A stretch of 64,000 bases of DNA from Enterococcus dispar ATCC 51266 (GCF_000406945.1 NZ_KE136354.1:1263207-1327206), one strand, 5' to 3'; positions 31,886-41,787 are shown, numbered from the stretch's first letter. The notes: a model not told the origin generated them from the letters alone. A program made the numbers and translations.

Positions 31886-32821
31886 CTAACTATCTGAATT
31901 TTCTTCAATTAACTGGCTTAAACGTTGTTCGAAGGTTTTAGTTGCATCATACCCCATTGCTTTAGCGCGGAAATTCATTGCGGCAACCTCAACGATAATC
32001 GCCACATTTCGCCCTGTTTTAACAGGAATTTTAATTTGTGGTACATCCACTTCAGCGATCTGAATTGTGGTAGCCGCTGAGCCAAGGCGATCATATGTTT
32101 TTTCTTTTGACCAGCCTTCCAAATAAACAGCCAGCTGTACTTGCATACTTCCCCGCACAGCGCTAGCTCCAAATAAATTCATTACATCAATAATCCCAAT
32201 TCCCCGAATTTCAATCAAATGCTGTAAAATACGCGGCGGCTCCCCAACAAGTGTTAATTCATCTTGTTGATAGACATCCACACGATCATCTGCAATCAAA
32301 CGGTGTCCACGCTTGATTAATTCTAATGCGGTTTCACTTTTCCCAATGCCACTGTCGCCTTGAATTAATACCCCTAATCCGTAGACGTCCACTAAAACCC
32401 CGTGGACACTTGTTCGCGGTGCTAACAAACTGCTTAAGTAGGCCGACATTTCCCCTAATAAACGCGAAGTTGAGATTGGGGAGCGCAAGATTGCAATATC
32501 AAATTCTTCACAAGCATCGGTCATTTCTTTTGGAATCGGTAGTCCCCGCGACACTATAAAGGCTGGTGTTTCATCATTACACATCCGTCGCATCACCATC
32601 AAACGTTCTTCTGGCATCATGCGCTCTGCAAAAGTAATTTCTTTGCTCCCAAATAGTTGCAAGCGGTCATAAGAATAATAATTAAAATAGCCCGTCAATT
32701 CTAAACCGGGACGTGATATATCAGCAGTTTTAATTAATCGATTTAATGCTTTGTCCGAACCTGTCACTACTTCCAAATTTAATTTTTCAACCATTTGGAT
32801 GACTTTGACAACTTCTGCCAT
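31886..32821 (-). CDS. hprK: HPr kinase/phosphorylase
   Basis: Phosphorylates Ser46 of HPr in response to glycolytic metabolites and removes it when Pi is high, generating the CcpA co-repressor. 311 residues. Walker [19 protein letters not shown] (about residue 154) with the following LIADDRVDV, and the C-terminal family signature region [15 protein letters not shown] (about 204). Head of the hprK-lgt-gpsA-galU unit. Upstream of it lies the citZ terminator. Confidence 0.96.
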   Translation of the reverse strand: MAEVVKVIQMVEKLNLEVVTGSDKALNRLIKTADISRPGLELTGYFNYYSYDRLQLFGSKEITFAERMMPEERLMVMRRMCNDETPAFIVSRGLPIPKEMTDACEEFDIAILRSPISTSRLLGEMSAYLSSLLAPRTSVHGVLVDVYGLGVLIQGDSGIGKSETALELIKRGHRLIADDRVDVYQQDELTLVGEPPRILQHLIEIRGIGIIDVMNLFGASAVRGSMQVQLAVYLEGWSKEKTYDRLGSAATTIQIAEVDVPQIKIPVKTGRNVAIIVEVAAMNFRAKAMGYDATKTFEQRLSQLIEENSDS

Positions 32822-32901
32822 ATAATTCCCTCATTTCTAAAAGTATAATCTGCCTCATTTTACCATTCTATTAATAAAGTTACTAGGATAGGGGCACGAA
32901 A

Positions 32902-32982
32902 AAAACAGTCACAAGCCTTACTTCCATTCAAGTCAGGAGTCCCGCCTGACCATACCGGTGTAATGAAACTTGTAACTGTTTT
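32902..32982 (-). terminator. Long branched hairpin terminator after citZ
   Basis: Arms AAAACAGTcACAAG (32902-32915) and CTTGTaACTGTTTT (32969-32982) pair with one mismatch. Inside is a second stem GTCAGG...CCTGAC (32932-32950 region). A T-run follows on the minus strand. Confidence 0.75.
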
Positions 32983-32985
32983 ATT

Positions 32986-34353
32986 TTAATTTCTCTTTTG
33001 AAGTGTAGTATAGTCTTGGTCTTCTGTAATTTCCATATACGCTGGGCGCATAATTTTGTTGGAATTAATCAATTCCTCTAAGCGATGAGCCGACCAGCCC
33101 ACAATTCTAGCAACAGCAAACATTGGCGTGTACAACTCTTTAGGCAGCCCGAGCATGTTATAAACAAAACCGCTAAAAAAATCAATATTCGCACTGACCC
33201 CTTTATATATTTTTCGTTTTTCTCCAATGATCCTTGGTGCAAGGCGCTCTACTAGCGCATACAAATCAAATTCAGCTTTTTCTTCTGGTCCCTTTTCTTC
33301 TGCCAACTTTTCAACGTAGCGTTTAAAAATAGAAGCACGGGGATCGTTATCACCATATACCGCATGACCAAACCCATAAATTAATCCTTTTTGATCGAAA
33401 GCTTTTTTCGCTAAGACTGCTTCTAAATATTTTTTTACTTCTTGTTCGTTGGTTAAATCCTGCACACTTTGCTTTAAATCTTCCATCATATTGGTGACTT
33501 TGATGTTGGCACCACCATGTTTGGGACCTTTTAAAGATCCTAAAGCAGCTGCAATCGTTGAGTAAGTGTCCGTTCCACTAGAAGTCACTACTCGAGTTGT
33601 AAAAGTCGAGTTATTGCCTCCGCCATGTTCCATGTGTAAAACCAAAGACATATCTAACGTTTGGGCCTCTTGTTTCGTATACTTTTTGTTGGGCCGTAGC
33701 ATGGTTAAAATCGTTTCAGCTGTACTTAAATTTTCATCAGGACGATGAATGTACATGCTGTCTCCTAAGGTATAGTGATTATAGGCGTGATAAGCATAGA
33801 CTGTTAATAAGGGAAAGACACTAATTAATCGAATACTTTGCTTCAAAACATTTTCAATAGAAGTATCATCTGCATTTTTATCATAACAAGCTAAAGTTAA
33901 AATACTACGAGCTAAATTGTTCATCAAATCACATGACGGTGCTTTCATCACTACGTCACGAACAAAATTAGTTGGTAACGTACGGTTTTCTGCCAATAAC
34001 TGTCGAAAATCAGCTAATTTGCCCTGATTAGGTAGTTTCCCAAATAATAATAAGTACGTTACTTCTTCAAATCCAAAACGACCTTCTGAAACGAAACCTG
34101 ACACAAGTTCATTGATATCAATACCTCGATAACGTAATTCCCCCATACCTGACACTATTTTTCCATTTAATTTTTTCTCTGGATAAATGGTTGAAATGGT
34201 GGTTAAACCAGCTAAAACACCTTTTCCGTCTACATCCCGCAATCCAATATTGACATTATATTTAGAATAATTATGCATGTTGATTTTATAAATATCCTGA
34301 CATTGCTGTGCTAACTTTTGATAACCAATGCTTTTAAAGTTCGTTTTTTCCAT
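32986..34353 (-). CDS. citZ: Citrate synthase
   Basis: Condenses oxaloacetate and acetyl-CoA to citrate. 455 residues, longer than the ~370-residue Bacillus type and close to the clostridial form (KYNVNIGLRDVDGKGVLAGLT). Catalytic residues are all visible: His in LHMEHGGGNNSTFTTR, His in GFGHAVYGDNDPRAS, Asp in VSANIDFFSGF. I chose the ATG at 34353 because AGGATGTGA lies 8 bases upstream; ATG at 34362 and GTG at 34365 are alternatives. It is divergent from acnA-icd; together they give citrate to 2-oxoglutarate. An extended -10 (TGGTATAAT) lies in the intergenic region. Confidence 0.93.
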   Translation of the reverse strand: MEKTNFKSIGYQKLAQQCQDIYKINMHNYSKYNVNIGLRDVDGKGVLAGLTTISTIYPEKKLNGKIVSGMGELRYRGIDINELVSGFVSEGRFGFEEVTYLLLFGKLPNQGKLADFRQLLAENRTLPTNFVRDVVMKAPSCDLMNNLARSILTLACYDKNADDTSIENVLKQSIRLISVFPLLTVYAYHAYNHYTLGDSMYIHRPDENLSTAETILTMLRPNKKYTKQEAQTLDMSLVLHMEHGGGNNSTFTTRVVTSSGTDTYSTIAAALGSLKGPKHGGANIKVTNMMEDLKQSVQDLTNEQEVKKYLEAVLAKKAFDQKGLIYGFGHAVYGDNDPRASIFKRYVEKLAEEKGPEEKAEFDLYALVERLAPRIIGEKRKIYKGVSANIDFFSGFVYNMLGLPKELYTPMFAVARIVGWSAHRLEELINSNKIMRPAYMEITEDQDYTTLQKRN

Positions 34354-34412
34354 AAATAACATCACATCCTATAATTTTTATTGTGATTAGTAGTTAAAAA
34401 ATTGTTAAAAGC

Positions 34413-34421
34413 GATTATACC
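34413..34421 (-). promoter_or_regulatory. Extended -10 promoter of citZ
   Basis: The minus strand reads TGG-TATAAT about 60 bases before the citZ start. No clear -35 is visible. The 150-base divergent region is otherwise A/T rich, with a possible acnA -10 (TATAAT/TATACT) near 34480-34490. Confidence 0.55.
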
Positions 34422-34514
34422 ACGTATTAAACGAAAAAACATTCATAATTTTATATTTACTTTTATTTTATAAAAACGTATAATTATACTAATTATCGCG
34501 AATGGAGTGTTTTT

Positions 34515-37190
34515 ATGAAATGGAAGAACCAATTATCGGTCGCCAATAAAGTGTATAGTTACTGCGACTTAAAAAAAGTTTGTGCCACATTTAATTGCGA
34601 TTTAAAAAAACTGCCTTATACTATTCGTATCTTATTGGAGAGCGTTGCTCGTAATTTAGACGAAGATATCACCCAAAAAAACGTAGAAATATTAGCCCGT
34701 TGGCAAGCAACAAAACCTACTGGTGTGATTCCTTTCAAACCAGCACGCGTTATTTTGCAAGATTTTACGGGTGTACCGGCGGTGGTCGATTTAGCTGCTA
34801 TGCGAGATGCTATAGTAGCCCTTGGCGGCGACGCGAGTCAAATTAGACCAGCTATTCCAGTTTCCCTTGTAGTCGATCACTCTGTCCAAGTAGATTGTGC
34901 AAAAAGTCCGGCAGCTTTAAGCTATAATACAAAAAAAGAATTCGAACGTAATACAGAGCGTTATCAATTTCTAAAATGGGCGCAAAGTTCTTTTCAAGAC
35001 TTCGAAGTTATCCCACCTGAAACAGGAATTATCCATCAAGTTAATATTGAAGCGCTATCAAATGTCGTGCTCGTAAAAAAGGAAAACGAAGCAAATGTCG
35101 TCTTTCCCGATACGCTACAAGGCACTGATTCACATACCACCATGATTAATGGTCTTGGCGTTTTGGGTTGGGGCGTTGGCGGCATCGAAGCTGAGGCTGC
35201 ACTATTAGGAGAAGCTTCCTATTTTCCATCTCCAGCAGTCATTGGCGTAAAACTAGTTGGCTTCCTTGCTGCTGGAACCACGGCAACAGATTTAGCTTTA
35301 ACTGTCACAGAAAAATTACGCCAAGAAAATGTGGTGGGAAAATTTGTTGAATTTTTTGGTAGTGGGTATCAAACATTAAGTTTGTCTGATCGGGCCACCA
35401 TTGCCAACATGGCCCCCGAGTACGGAGCTACCTGTGGCTATTGTCCAATTGATAAAGAAACATTAGATTATTTAGCAGTTACAGGTCGCGATAAAAATTT
35501 GATCATGTTAGTAAAAGATTATGCGATAGCCAATGGACTTTTTTACGATGAAGCAGAGGAAATAGAATATACCAAAGTGATTGAAATTAATTTAAATCAA
35601 GTAGAACCTTCACTAGCCGGACCAAAGCGCCCGCAAGACCGGATTGCCTTAGCGAAAGTAGCAACTGATTTTAAAAATAGCCTCACTGCGCCAGTTGGAC
35701 CCCATGGTTTTGGTCTGTCGCCACGAGAATACGAAAAAACCGTTTCGATAGATGGTTTAAAAAAGGAAACGTTACAAACAGGCTCTGTCGTCCTTGCTGC
35801 TATTACCAGTTGTACTAATACTAGTAACCCTTCTGTTATGTTGGCGGCGGGATTATTAGCTAAAAAAGCAGTAGAAAAAGGCCTATCGGTTCCAAGTTAT
35901 GTTAAAACTTCACTAGCGCCGGGTTCAAAAATTGTGACTACTTATCTAAAGGAAAGTGGTCTCATGGTCTATTTGGAAAAATTAGGTTTTTATTTAGTTG
36001 GATATGGTTGTACCACTTGTATCGGTAATTCTGGCCCGTTAGCAGAAAATGTCAGTAACGCCATTGAAGAAAATGAGCTCTTAACAGTCTCTGTTTTATC
36101 AGGAAATCGTAATTTTGAAGGTCGGATTCATCCACTGATCAAAGCAAATTATCTAGCCTCTCCACCTCTGGTTGTAGCTTATGCGTTGGCGGGGACTGTA
36201 CAAAAAGATTTAACTACTACACCTTTAGGTTTTGATCAAGAAAATAAGGCGGTTATGCTAGCTGATATTTGGCCTACGACTGCCGAAATTAATCAAACCA
36301 TTCAAAATTTTGTGAATCCTAGAACTTTTAAAGATACGTACAGTAATCTTTTGGATGCTAACACACGTTGGAATGCTATCCCAACTACAAAGAGCGATTG
36401 TTATGCTTGGGATTGTAATTCGACTTATATTGCTAACCCACCATTTTTTGATAACTTAACCAAAGCGTTACCTGAAACTCGTGAACTTCTCGAGTTAGCA
36501 GTCTTGGCAAAGCTAGGTGATTCTGTTACAACCGATCATATTTCTCCTGCAGGCGCAATTCCGCTTGATACACCGGCAGGACGTTACTTGCAAGCGCTGG
36601 GTGTTCCCATCTCAGATTTTAACTCTTATGGGGCGCGTCGCGGTAATCATGAAATTATGATGCGGGGCACATTCGCCAATATTCGCCTCCAAAACCAACT
36701 TATTCCCGAAAAAAGCGGCGGATATACTCGCTTACAGCCAACTGGAAAAATGATATCGATTTATGACGCTGCCATGCATTATCAGACAGAAAATAAAGGG
36801 ACTATTATTTTAGCTGGAAAAGACTACGGTATGGGATCTTCCCGCGATTGGGCAGCAAAAGGACCCCAATTACTAGGGGTAAAAGCAGTTTTGGCAGAAA
36901 GTTTTGAGCGGATTCATCGGAGTAATTTGGTGATGATGGGGATTGTTCCATTAGAATATTGTGATAATCAAAATGCAAAAACGTTAGGCCTTGAAGGCAG
37001 TGAAAGTTTTAGTATCTTACTAAATCAGACACCACAAGTTGGTGATACTGTTAGCATAATGGCCAAAAAACCTGATGGTAGAGAAATATCTTTTATAGCT
37101 AAATTACGGTTTGATGCACCAGCAGATATTCGTTACTGGCAAAACCAAGGTATTTTACCAATGGTGATTCGTAAAAAATTAAATACTTAA
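34515..37190 (+). CDS. acnA: Aconitate hydratase
   Basis: 4Fe-4S enzyme that isomerises citrate to isocitrate. 891 residues, AcnA/IRP1 type. Seen: PETGIIHQVNIE, the DSHTTMINGLG substrate loop (about residue 206), the cluster cysteines in AAITSCTNTSNPSVM (about 430) and YGCTTCIGNSG (about 497), and the swivel domain with SRRG-like YGARRGNHEIM and GMGSSRDWAAKGP (about 772). GGAG lies 9 bases before the ATG. It is followed by icd after 20 bases. Confidence 0.96.
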   Translation: MKWKNQLSVANKVYSYCDLKKVCATFNCDLKKLPYTIRILLESVARNLDEDITQKNVEILARWQATKPTGVIPFKPARVILQDFTGVPAVVDLAAMRDAIVALGGDASQIRPAIPVSLVVDHSVQVDCAKSPAALSYNTKKEFERNTERYQFLKWAQSSFQDFEVIPPETGIIHQVNIEALSNVVLVKKENEANVVFPDTLQGTDSHTTMINGLGVLGWGVGGIEAEAALLGEASYFPSPAVIGVKLVGFLAAGTTATDLALTVTEKLRQENVVGKFVEFFGSGYQTLSLSDRATIANMAPEYGATCGYCPIDKETLDYLAVTGRDKNLIMLVKDYAIANGLFYDEAEEIEYTKVIEINLNQVEPSLAGPKRPQDRIALAKVATDFKNSLTAPVGPHGFGLSPREYEKTVSIDGLKKETLQTGSVVLAAITSCTNTSNPSVMLAAGLLAKKAVEKGLSVPSYVKTSLAPGSKIVTTYLKESGLMVYLEKLGFYLVGYGCTTCIGNSGPLAENVSNAIEENELLTVSVLSGNRNFEGRIHPLIKANYLASPPLVVAYALAGTVQKDLTTTPLGFDQENKAVMLADIWPTTAEINQTIQNFVNPRTFKDTYSNLLDANTRWNAIPTTKSDCYAWDCNSTYIANPPFFDNLTKALPETRELLELAVLAKLGDSVTTDHISPAGAIPLDTPAGRYLQALGVPISDFNSYGARRGNHEIMMRGTFANIRLQNQLIPEKSGGYTRLQPTGKMISIYDAAMHYQTENKGTIILAGKDYGMGSSRDWAAKGPQLLGVKAVLAESFERIHRSNLVMMGIVPLEYCDNQNAKTLGLEGSESFSILLNQTPQVGDTVSIMAKKPDGREISFIAKLRFDAPADIRYWQNQGILPMVIRKKLNT

Positions 37191-37210
37191 AGCTTTTTTA
37201 GGAGGTATTC

Positions 37211-38473
37211 ATGAAAAAAATTACTCTGGAAAATGAAAAAAACGACGTATCCAGTCAAGTCATTATCCCTTTTATTGAAGGGGATGGCATTGGAAAAGAA
37301 ATCTGGCAAGCATCTTATCCTGTGATTGATGCAGCCGTAAATAAAGCTTACCAAGGTGCTAAGAAAATTGTTTGGCAAGAAGTTTTAGCCGGTGGCAAAG
37401 CCTTTGAAACAAAGGGAGAATGGTTACCTTCTGAAACGCTAACCGCGATTCAAGAGGCAAAAATCGCTTTAAAAGGCCCCTTAACCACACCTGTTGGAGG
37501 CGGAATCCGTTCTTTAAATGTCGCATTACGGCAAGAATTAGATTTATTTGCCTGCGTTCGTCCTGTTCGTTATTTCAAAGGTATTCCGAGTCCGCTGAAA
37601 ACACCCGAAAAAACGAACATGATCATTTTTCGTGAAAATACTGAAGATGTTTATGCCGGAATTGAATTTGAAAAAGACAGTCCTGAAGTAAAAGAGTTAA
37701 TTCAATTTTTAAAGACACAATTTGGCGTAAGTAAGATTCGCTTTCCTAAAACCAGTGCGATTGGGATTAAGCCAATTTCAAAAGAAGGTAGCGAACGTCT
37801 AATTAGTGCAGCCATTGAGTATGCTATTTCGCAAAAATTACCGTCGGTTACTTTAGTGCACAAAGGAAATATCATGAAATTTACCGAAGGCGGTTTTAAA
37901 AAATGGGGCTATAAATTAGCGGAAACAAAATATGCAGATTCCTGTTTTACAATGAATCAATACCAAGAAATTTTGGCGCAAAAAGGCAAAAAAGCGGCAG
38001 AAAATGCCTTAGCTACGGCAAAGACGACTAAAATTATTGTCAACGATGTTATTGCCGATAATTTTTTACAACAAATTTTACTAAATCCAACTAAATTTTC
38101 AGTAATTGCAACCTGCAATTTAAACGGCGATTATATTTCAGATGCCTTAGCTGCTCAAGTCGGTGGAATTGGGATTGCCCCCGGAGCCAATATTAACTAC
38201 AAAACTGGCCACGCCATTTTTGAGGCGACTCATGGCACCGCACCCGATATTGCTGGTTTAGGCAAAGCCAATCCTTGTTCGCTATTACTATCAGCGGTAA
38301 TGCTGTTAGATTACTTAAACTGGACTGAAGCCGGTGCCTTGATTACTGGTGCCATTGAAAAAGCATTGGCAGATGGTTTTGTAACAGCAGATTTTGCTGC
38401 TATGTTACCAAATGCCACTTTAAAAACTACCAAAGAATTTGGGAACTATTTAAAAGAAATCATTGAAAAATAA
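37211..38473 (+). CDS. icd: Isocitrate dehydrogenase (NADP+)
   Basis: Oxidative decarboxylation of isocitrate to 2-oxoglutarate with NADP. 420 residues. Seen: [12 protein letters not shown] (about residue 19), the substrate serine region [22 protein letters not shown] with [21 protein letters not shown] (about 140), and [12 protein letters not shown] (about 340). AGGAGG lies 5-10 bases before the ATG. In the absence of later TCA genes nearby, its likely job is making 2-oxoglutarate for glutamate synthesis plus NADPH (inference). Confidence 0.95.
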   Translation: MKKITLENEKNDVSSQVIIPFIEGDGIGKEIWQASYPVIDAAVNKAYQGAKKIVWQEVLAGGKAFETKGEWLPSETLTAIQEAKIALKGPLTTPVGGGIRSLNVALRQELDLFACVRPVRYFKGIPSPLKTPEKTNMIIFRENTEDVYAGIEFEKDSPEVKELIQFLKTQFGVSKIRFPKTSAIGIKPISKEGSERLISAAIEYAISQKLPSVTLVHKGNIMKFTEGGFKKWGYKLAETKYADSCFTMNQYQEILAQKGKKAAENALATAKTTKIIVNDVIADNFLQQILLNPTKFSVIATCNLNGDYISDALAAQVGGIGIAPGANINYKTGHAIFEATHGTAPDIAGLGKANPCSLLLSAVMLLDYLNWTEAGALITGAIEKALADGFVTADFAAMLPNATLKTTKEFGNYLKEIIEK

Positions 38474-38483
38474 CATATAAATA

Positions 38484-38514
38484 AAAAAACGACCTTATAA
38501 ATAGGTCGTTTTTT
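38484..38514. terminator. Bidirectional terminator between icd and liaZ
   Basis: 12-bp perfect arms AAAAAACGACCT / AGGTCGTTTTTT (7-base loop) lie between convergent genes and reach the liaZ stop. Confidence 0.9.
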
Positions 38515-38875
38515 ATTCATCTTGATATTTTTGCATATTGTGTTCAGTTATGATCATATTTACCAGCGACATAATCACGGCCACCATAATTGCCGCTCCA
38601 AAAGATGAAAACCCAAAATTCAGCTCTCCCACAAAAGTTGAAGTTAATTTTAACATTGCTGCATTAATGACAAAACTGAACAGTCCTAATGTCAGAAATG
38701 TCAAAGGCAGCGACAACAACGATAGAATTGGTTTGACAAATCCGTTTAAAATGGAAAGTACAAAACTGGCAATCAAGGCCATAATCCAGCTACTGACATG
38801 AACCATCCCTGGCAGTAAGACTGCCAGGGCAATAAAGGTCAATGTGTTAACTAGTAAACGTTGGAAGTAAGTCAT
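38513..38875 (-). CDS. liaZ: LiaZ-like phage-holin-family membrane protein (YvlD type)
   Basis: 120 residues with four membrane segments (RLLVNTLTFIALAVLLPGM; SWIMALIASFVLSILN; PILSLLSLPLTFLTLGLFSFVINAAML; SFGAAIMVAVIMSLVNM), the 'phage holin family 4' outline of YvlD. The ATG overlaps the liaY stop by one base (TAATG). It is third in liaX-liaY-liaZ, as in enterococci, where the operon belongs to the LiaR envelope-stress regulon. Molecular role unknown. Confidence 0.88.
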   Translation of the reverse strand: MTYFQRLLVNTLTFIALAVLLPGMVHVSSWIMALIASFVLSILNGFVKPILSLLSLPLTFLTLGLFSFVINAAMLKLTSTFVGELNFGFSSFGAAIMVAVIMSLVNMIITEHNMQKYQDE

Positions 38876-39180
38876 TAGAAATCACTCCAATCGTCATCGT
38901 CAATTTTTTCCGCCGATTTTCGGGGACGTGCTTTCGGCTCACTGTAATTTTCATGATAGTTACGTTTTGGTTGTTCATAACCATTCTGACTACTACGCCC
39001 GGAAGGCATAATAATCGCTAGGATGATATATAAAGGAATCGTTGAGCCAACACCAAACAAAGTGAAGAACACAAAGATTACACGCACGATGGTTGGGTCA
39101 ATTCCAAAGAATTCAGCAATCCCTCCCAAAGTCCCAGTCAATACGACATTGTTCTTTGATTTTGTCAGTCTTTTTTTCAT
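38875..39180 (-). CDS. liaY: LiaY-like PspC-domain protein
   Basis: 101 residues: PspC domain (KKRLTKSKNNVVLTGTLGGIAEFFGIDPTIVRVIFVFFTLF) with membrane-associated helices to about residue 60, then a polar tail rich in Arg and Asp. The ATG at 39180 is used because GAGGTG lies 6 bases before it; a GTG 9 bases upstream is inside that site. PspC proteins sense or relay membrane stress. Coupled by one-base overlap to liaZ. Confidence 0.9.
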   Translation of the reverse strand: MKKRLTKSKNNVVLTGTLGGIAEFFGIDPTIVRVIFVFFTLFGVGSTIPLYIILAIIMPSGRSSQNGYEQPKRNYHENYSEPKARPRKSAEKIDDDDWSDF

Positions 39181-39237
39181 AATTCTCACCTCTATCCTCT
39201 ATATAATACACTAGCTTGTTTTTATTTGTCTTGACTT

Positions 39238-40758
39238 TTATTCGGCATCTTTTAAAAAGATATTCCCAGTGGTAGTGGTTAACTCTACATGGGCAACTTC
39301 TTGATCACTGATACGACGAAATTGTAACATTTGATTCATTTTTTCTTTTTTCTCTCTCACAACATCGTAATCCGTCATGCGCGAATTAATACTGCCTAAA
39401 CTCGTTCTTGCATTACCTTCTACTCCTAAAGAAGCTGGTAACGCAATTTTAACATTACCATTAACCGAACTAGCGCTAACCTTTTTTAAATTATTTTCTT
39501 TAAAGGTCAAACGAACATCACCATTAACCAAAGAAACTCCTAATGTTTGTGGCGTGGCTGTCATAGTCACCGTACCATTCACAGTTTCAATGATACTATC
39601 TAAAATACTGCCTTTAAACACGTCAATAGCGCCATTGACACCTTCAATTTCCAACATCGTCGCATTGATGGTTTGAAATTCAATATTTCCGTTGGTGGAT
39701 TTGGTATAAACATCTTTTGCATCTAATTCTTTGACCGTCACATCACCATTTAATAAACGCAGTGAAACATGGTCATAAATACGTTTTGGTAAATAGAACA
39801 CTAAGTCCGCCCGTACCCGTTTATTCGGTACTTGAAAAGAAATATGCTCATCATCTACTTCAATTTTACTACGGGCTTCAAAAGCTTCAAAAGGTGTTGC
39901 CTCATTCATTTTGCCATATAATTTGATTTTGGCGTCCACTTTGACACCCGGTTCATCCCATAATTCAAAACGGATATTCCCATTAGCTACTTTAATATCC
40001 AAAATACTCGCTTGTGTTTCCGGATACTCAAAGATATGTTCAAATTTAGTTGTCGCTACACCCGGAACTTTTAGATTGATATCTTTCCATTCTACATTGT
40101 CATTTACTGTTTCAGACACAGTTTGAAACGTTTGTTTTAAAAAACGACCTAAGTGAGTACTGGCTTCTGCCATTTTTTCACCCGCTTGATTAATGGCATC
40201 AGTTGCTTGTTCTTTCCAATCATCTGGCAATTCAATTTTAGCAGAAATCTTTTCTTTGGCTTCTTGCCACTGATCCTTTTTAATATCTTTCAATTGGGCT
40301 TCTAATGCTACTTTTTCGGCGATTAAATCATCTAAAGAGGATTCTAAATCTTTAATATCTTCTTCTAACAAATGACGTTCTGCTATTTCTGATTCACTAA
40401 GCATTTCCAATTCTTCTTTGGTATTGTACTCCATTAACGCGTGGCGTACTTCAGCTAATTGATCTTTCACACCTGCAATTTCAACGTTTAATTCATCTAA
40501 CTCGGCAGAAGCTTTGCCAGCTTCAGTCGCTAAATTATCTAAAATATCTTCTACTTCTTTTTCGGCAGCTGATTTTTCTTCAGCAGTATCATTGTTATTT
40601 TCTACAGTATCGGCATTATCAGCATGAATCGTTTCGCTAGCCTTCTTGATTTGTTTTTCGTCTCTGGCAGTTGCCATGCTTTCCAGCAAATCCAAGGCTT
40701 CTTCCGTTGAAAGCACACCTTTTTTCACTAAATCCAAAATTCGTTCTCTTTCATTCAT
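39238..40758 (-). CDS. liaX: LiaX-like DUF4097 envelope-stress protein
   Basis: 506 residues. N-terminal helical motif (ERERILDLVKKGVLSTEEALDLLES), a long acidic coiled-coil (~45-175), then a C-terminal DUF4097 beta-rich domain (~245-500) with repeated VNGNV/INGDV-type turns (NGNIRFE, NGDVTV, NGAIDV, NGTVTM, NGDVRL, NGNVKI). In E. faecalis LiaX is surface-exposed and controls the response to daptomycin and antimicrobial peptides; that role is taken from memory. No signal peptide is seen. AAGGAGG precedes the ATG at 40758. A candidate regulator dyad sits at 40830-40846. Confidence 0.9.
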   Translation of the reverse strand: MNERERILDLVKKGVLSTEEALDLLESMATARDEKQIKKASETIHADNADTVENNNDTAEEKSAAEKEVEDILDNLATEAGKASAELDELNVEIAGVKDQLAEVRHALMEYNTKEELEMLSESEIAERHLLEEDIKDLESSLDDLIAEKVALEAQLKDIKKDQWQEAKEKISAKIELPDDWKEQATDAINQAGEKMAEASTHLGRFLKQTFQTVSETVNDNVEWKDINLKVPGVATTKFEHIFEYPETQASILDIKVANGNIRFELWDEPGVKVDAKIKLYGKMNEATPFEAFEARSKIEVDDEHISFQVPNKRVRADLVFYLPKRIYDHVSLRLLNGDVTVKELDAKDVYTKSTNGNIEFQTINATMLEIEGVNGAIDVFKGSILDSIIETVNGTVTMTATPQTLGVSLVNGDVRLTFKENNLKKVSASSVNGNVKIALPASLGVEGNARTSLGSINSRMTDYDVVREKKEKMNQMLQFRRISDQEVAHVELTTTTGNIFLKDAE

Positions 40759-40829
40759 GGAAATTGCCTCCTTAATTATTATTTGCAAGTTTTCCTTACA
40801 TGTATATTATGCCCTCTTTGATGCTACTT

Positions 40830-40846
40830 GTCATAGGACTTAAGAC
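40830..40846. promoter_or_regulatory. Candidate LiaR operator at the liaX promoter
   Basis: A 17-base dyad with half-sites GTCATAGG and CTTAAGAC (pattern GTCnTAnG) abuts the presumed -35 (TATGAC), 18 bases before CATAAT on the minus strand. Position fits response-regulator activation. The identity as a LiaR site is inferred. Confidence 0.5.
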
Positions 40847-41030
40847 GTAACTTTTTCTCCACCCTAGGTCAAATTTAATTCAAATACCTGTTGCAATTTT
40901 CATTTAACTATTTTAACAATTACATTGCTACTTGAGACACGTCAAGACAGCAATAAATGAATACCCAATTCATCTGCAATAAGGCCTCAGTTTCTATTCT
41001 AATTACCATTGGCCCATTTTTGAGAAAAAT

Positions 41031-41088
41031 CAAAAAACTCGCCAACATCATGTCAAAATTAAAAAATTGACTGTTGTGTTGACGAGTT
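41031..41088 (-). terminator. Long hairpin terminator of the pst-phoU operon
   Basis: Arms AACTCGcCAACA (41036-41047) and TGTTGaCGAGTT (41077-41088) enclose a second stem TGtCAA...TTGaC; TTTTTTG follows on the minus strand. The remaining ~180 bases up to liaX show no gene. Confidence 0.75.
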
Positions 41089-41109
41089 AAAGAGATACCA
41101 AAAGAGCCC

Positions 41110-41787
41110 TTAAAAACTTTCATCATGATTTGAATTTAATTCAGTAATTTTGCCGGTAGCAAGATAGACGATCCATTCGCAGATATTCGTGACATAATCA
41201 CCAATTCGCTCTAAATATTGCGCAACGGACAAGTAATCTGTCCCACTAATAACCGTTTCGGGATTTTCTTTCATACTAATAATAGTTTTTTCATAAATAG
41301 AAGAATAGTAGTCGTTAATTCGCTGATCCATTTGCGCAATCATCCGGGCATCTTTTTCATTTGTCTTAACATAGGCTACTAATACATTATCAACCATTTT
41401 TTTCACATAATCTGACATATCCGAAATATCTTTTTCAATTTCAGCAATTCGGGTTTCCCCTTTTACACGAATCGTCGATTTAGCGATTGAAACTGCATGA
41501 TCGGCCATTCTTTCCAAATCAGAACTCGCCTTCATAACAGTAATAATCATACGTAAGTCCGTTGTCACAGGTTGTTGTAAGGCAATCATTTCAAAACTTT
41601 TCTTTTCCAGCTTTACTTCCATATCATTAATAGCTTCATCGTTATTAATGACTTCATTGGCCAATTCTTTATCATGTTTGATAAAAGCCCGTACGGATTT
41701 ATGAACGGCTGAACTGACCATCATTCCCATTTCATAAAATTGGTTATGCAGATTTAATAATTCTTCTTCAAATTGTGTCCGTAACAT
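41110..41787 (-). CDS. phoU: Phosphate transport regulator PhoU
   Basis: 225-residue all-helical protein with two PhoU repeats, each with the E/D metal signature (ANEVINNDEAINDMEVKLEK about residue 45-65; KTNEKDARMIAQMDQRINDYY about 148-168). It links Pst transporter state to phosphate signalling. The ATG at 41787 has AGGAGG 6 bases upstream; an earlier ATG at 41880 lies inside pstB. Last gene of the operon, 10 bases after pstB. Confidence 0.95.
   Translation of the reverse strand: MLRTQFEEELLNLHNQFYEMGMMVSSAVHKSVRAFIKHDKELANEVINNDEAINDMEVKLEKKSFEMIALQQPVTTDLRMIITVMKASSDLERMADHAVSIAKSTIRVKGETRIAEIEKDISDMSDYVKKMVDNVLVAYVKTNEKDARMIAQMDQRINDYYSSIYEKTIISMKENPETVISGTDYLSVAQYLERIGDYVTNICEWIVYLATGKITELNSNHDESF

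Noticed and set aside
34366-34514. CcpC-type ATAA-n-TTAT operator at citZ/acnA
   Set aside because: ATAA and TTAT do occur (around 34483-34499), but with 9 rather than 7 bases between, and such words are common in this A/T-rich interval. No CcpC gene is nearby.
40920-41126. 68-codon leftward frame after phoU
   Set aside because: It contains the phoU terminator hairpin and has no ribosome binding site.
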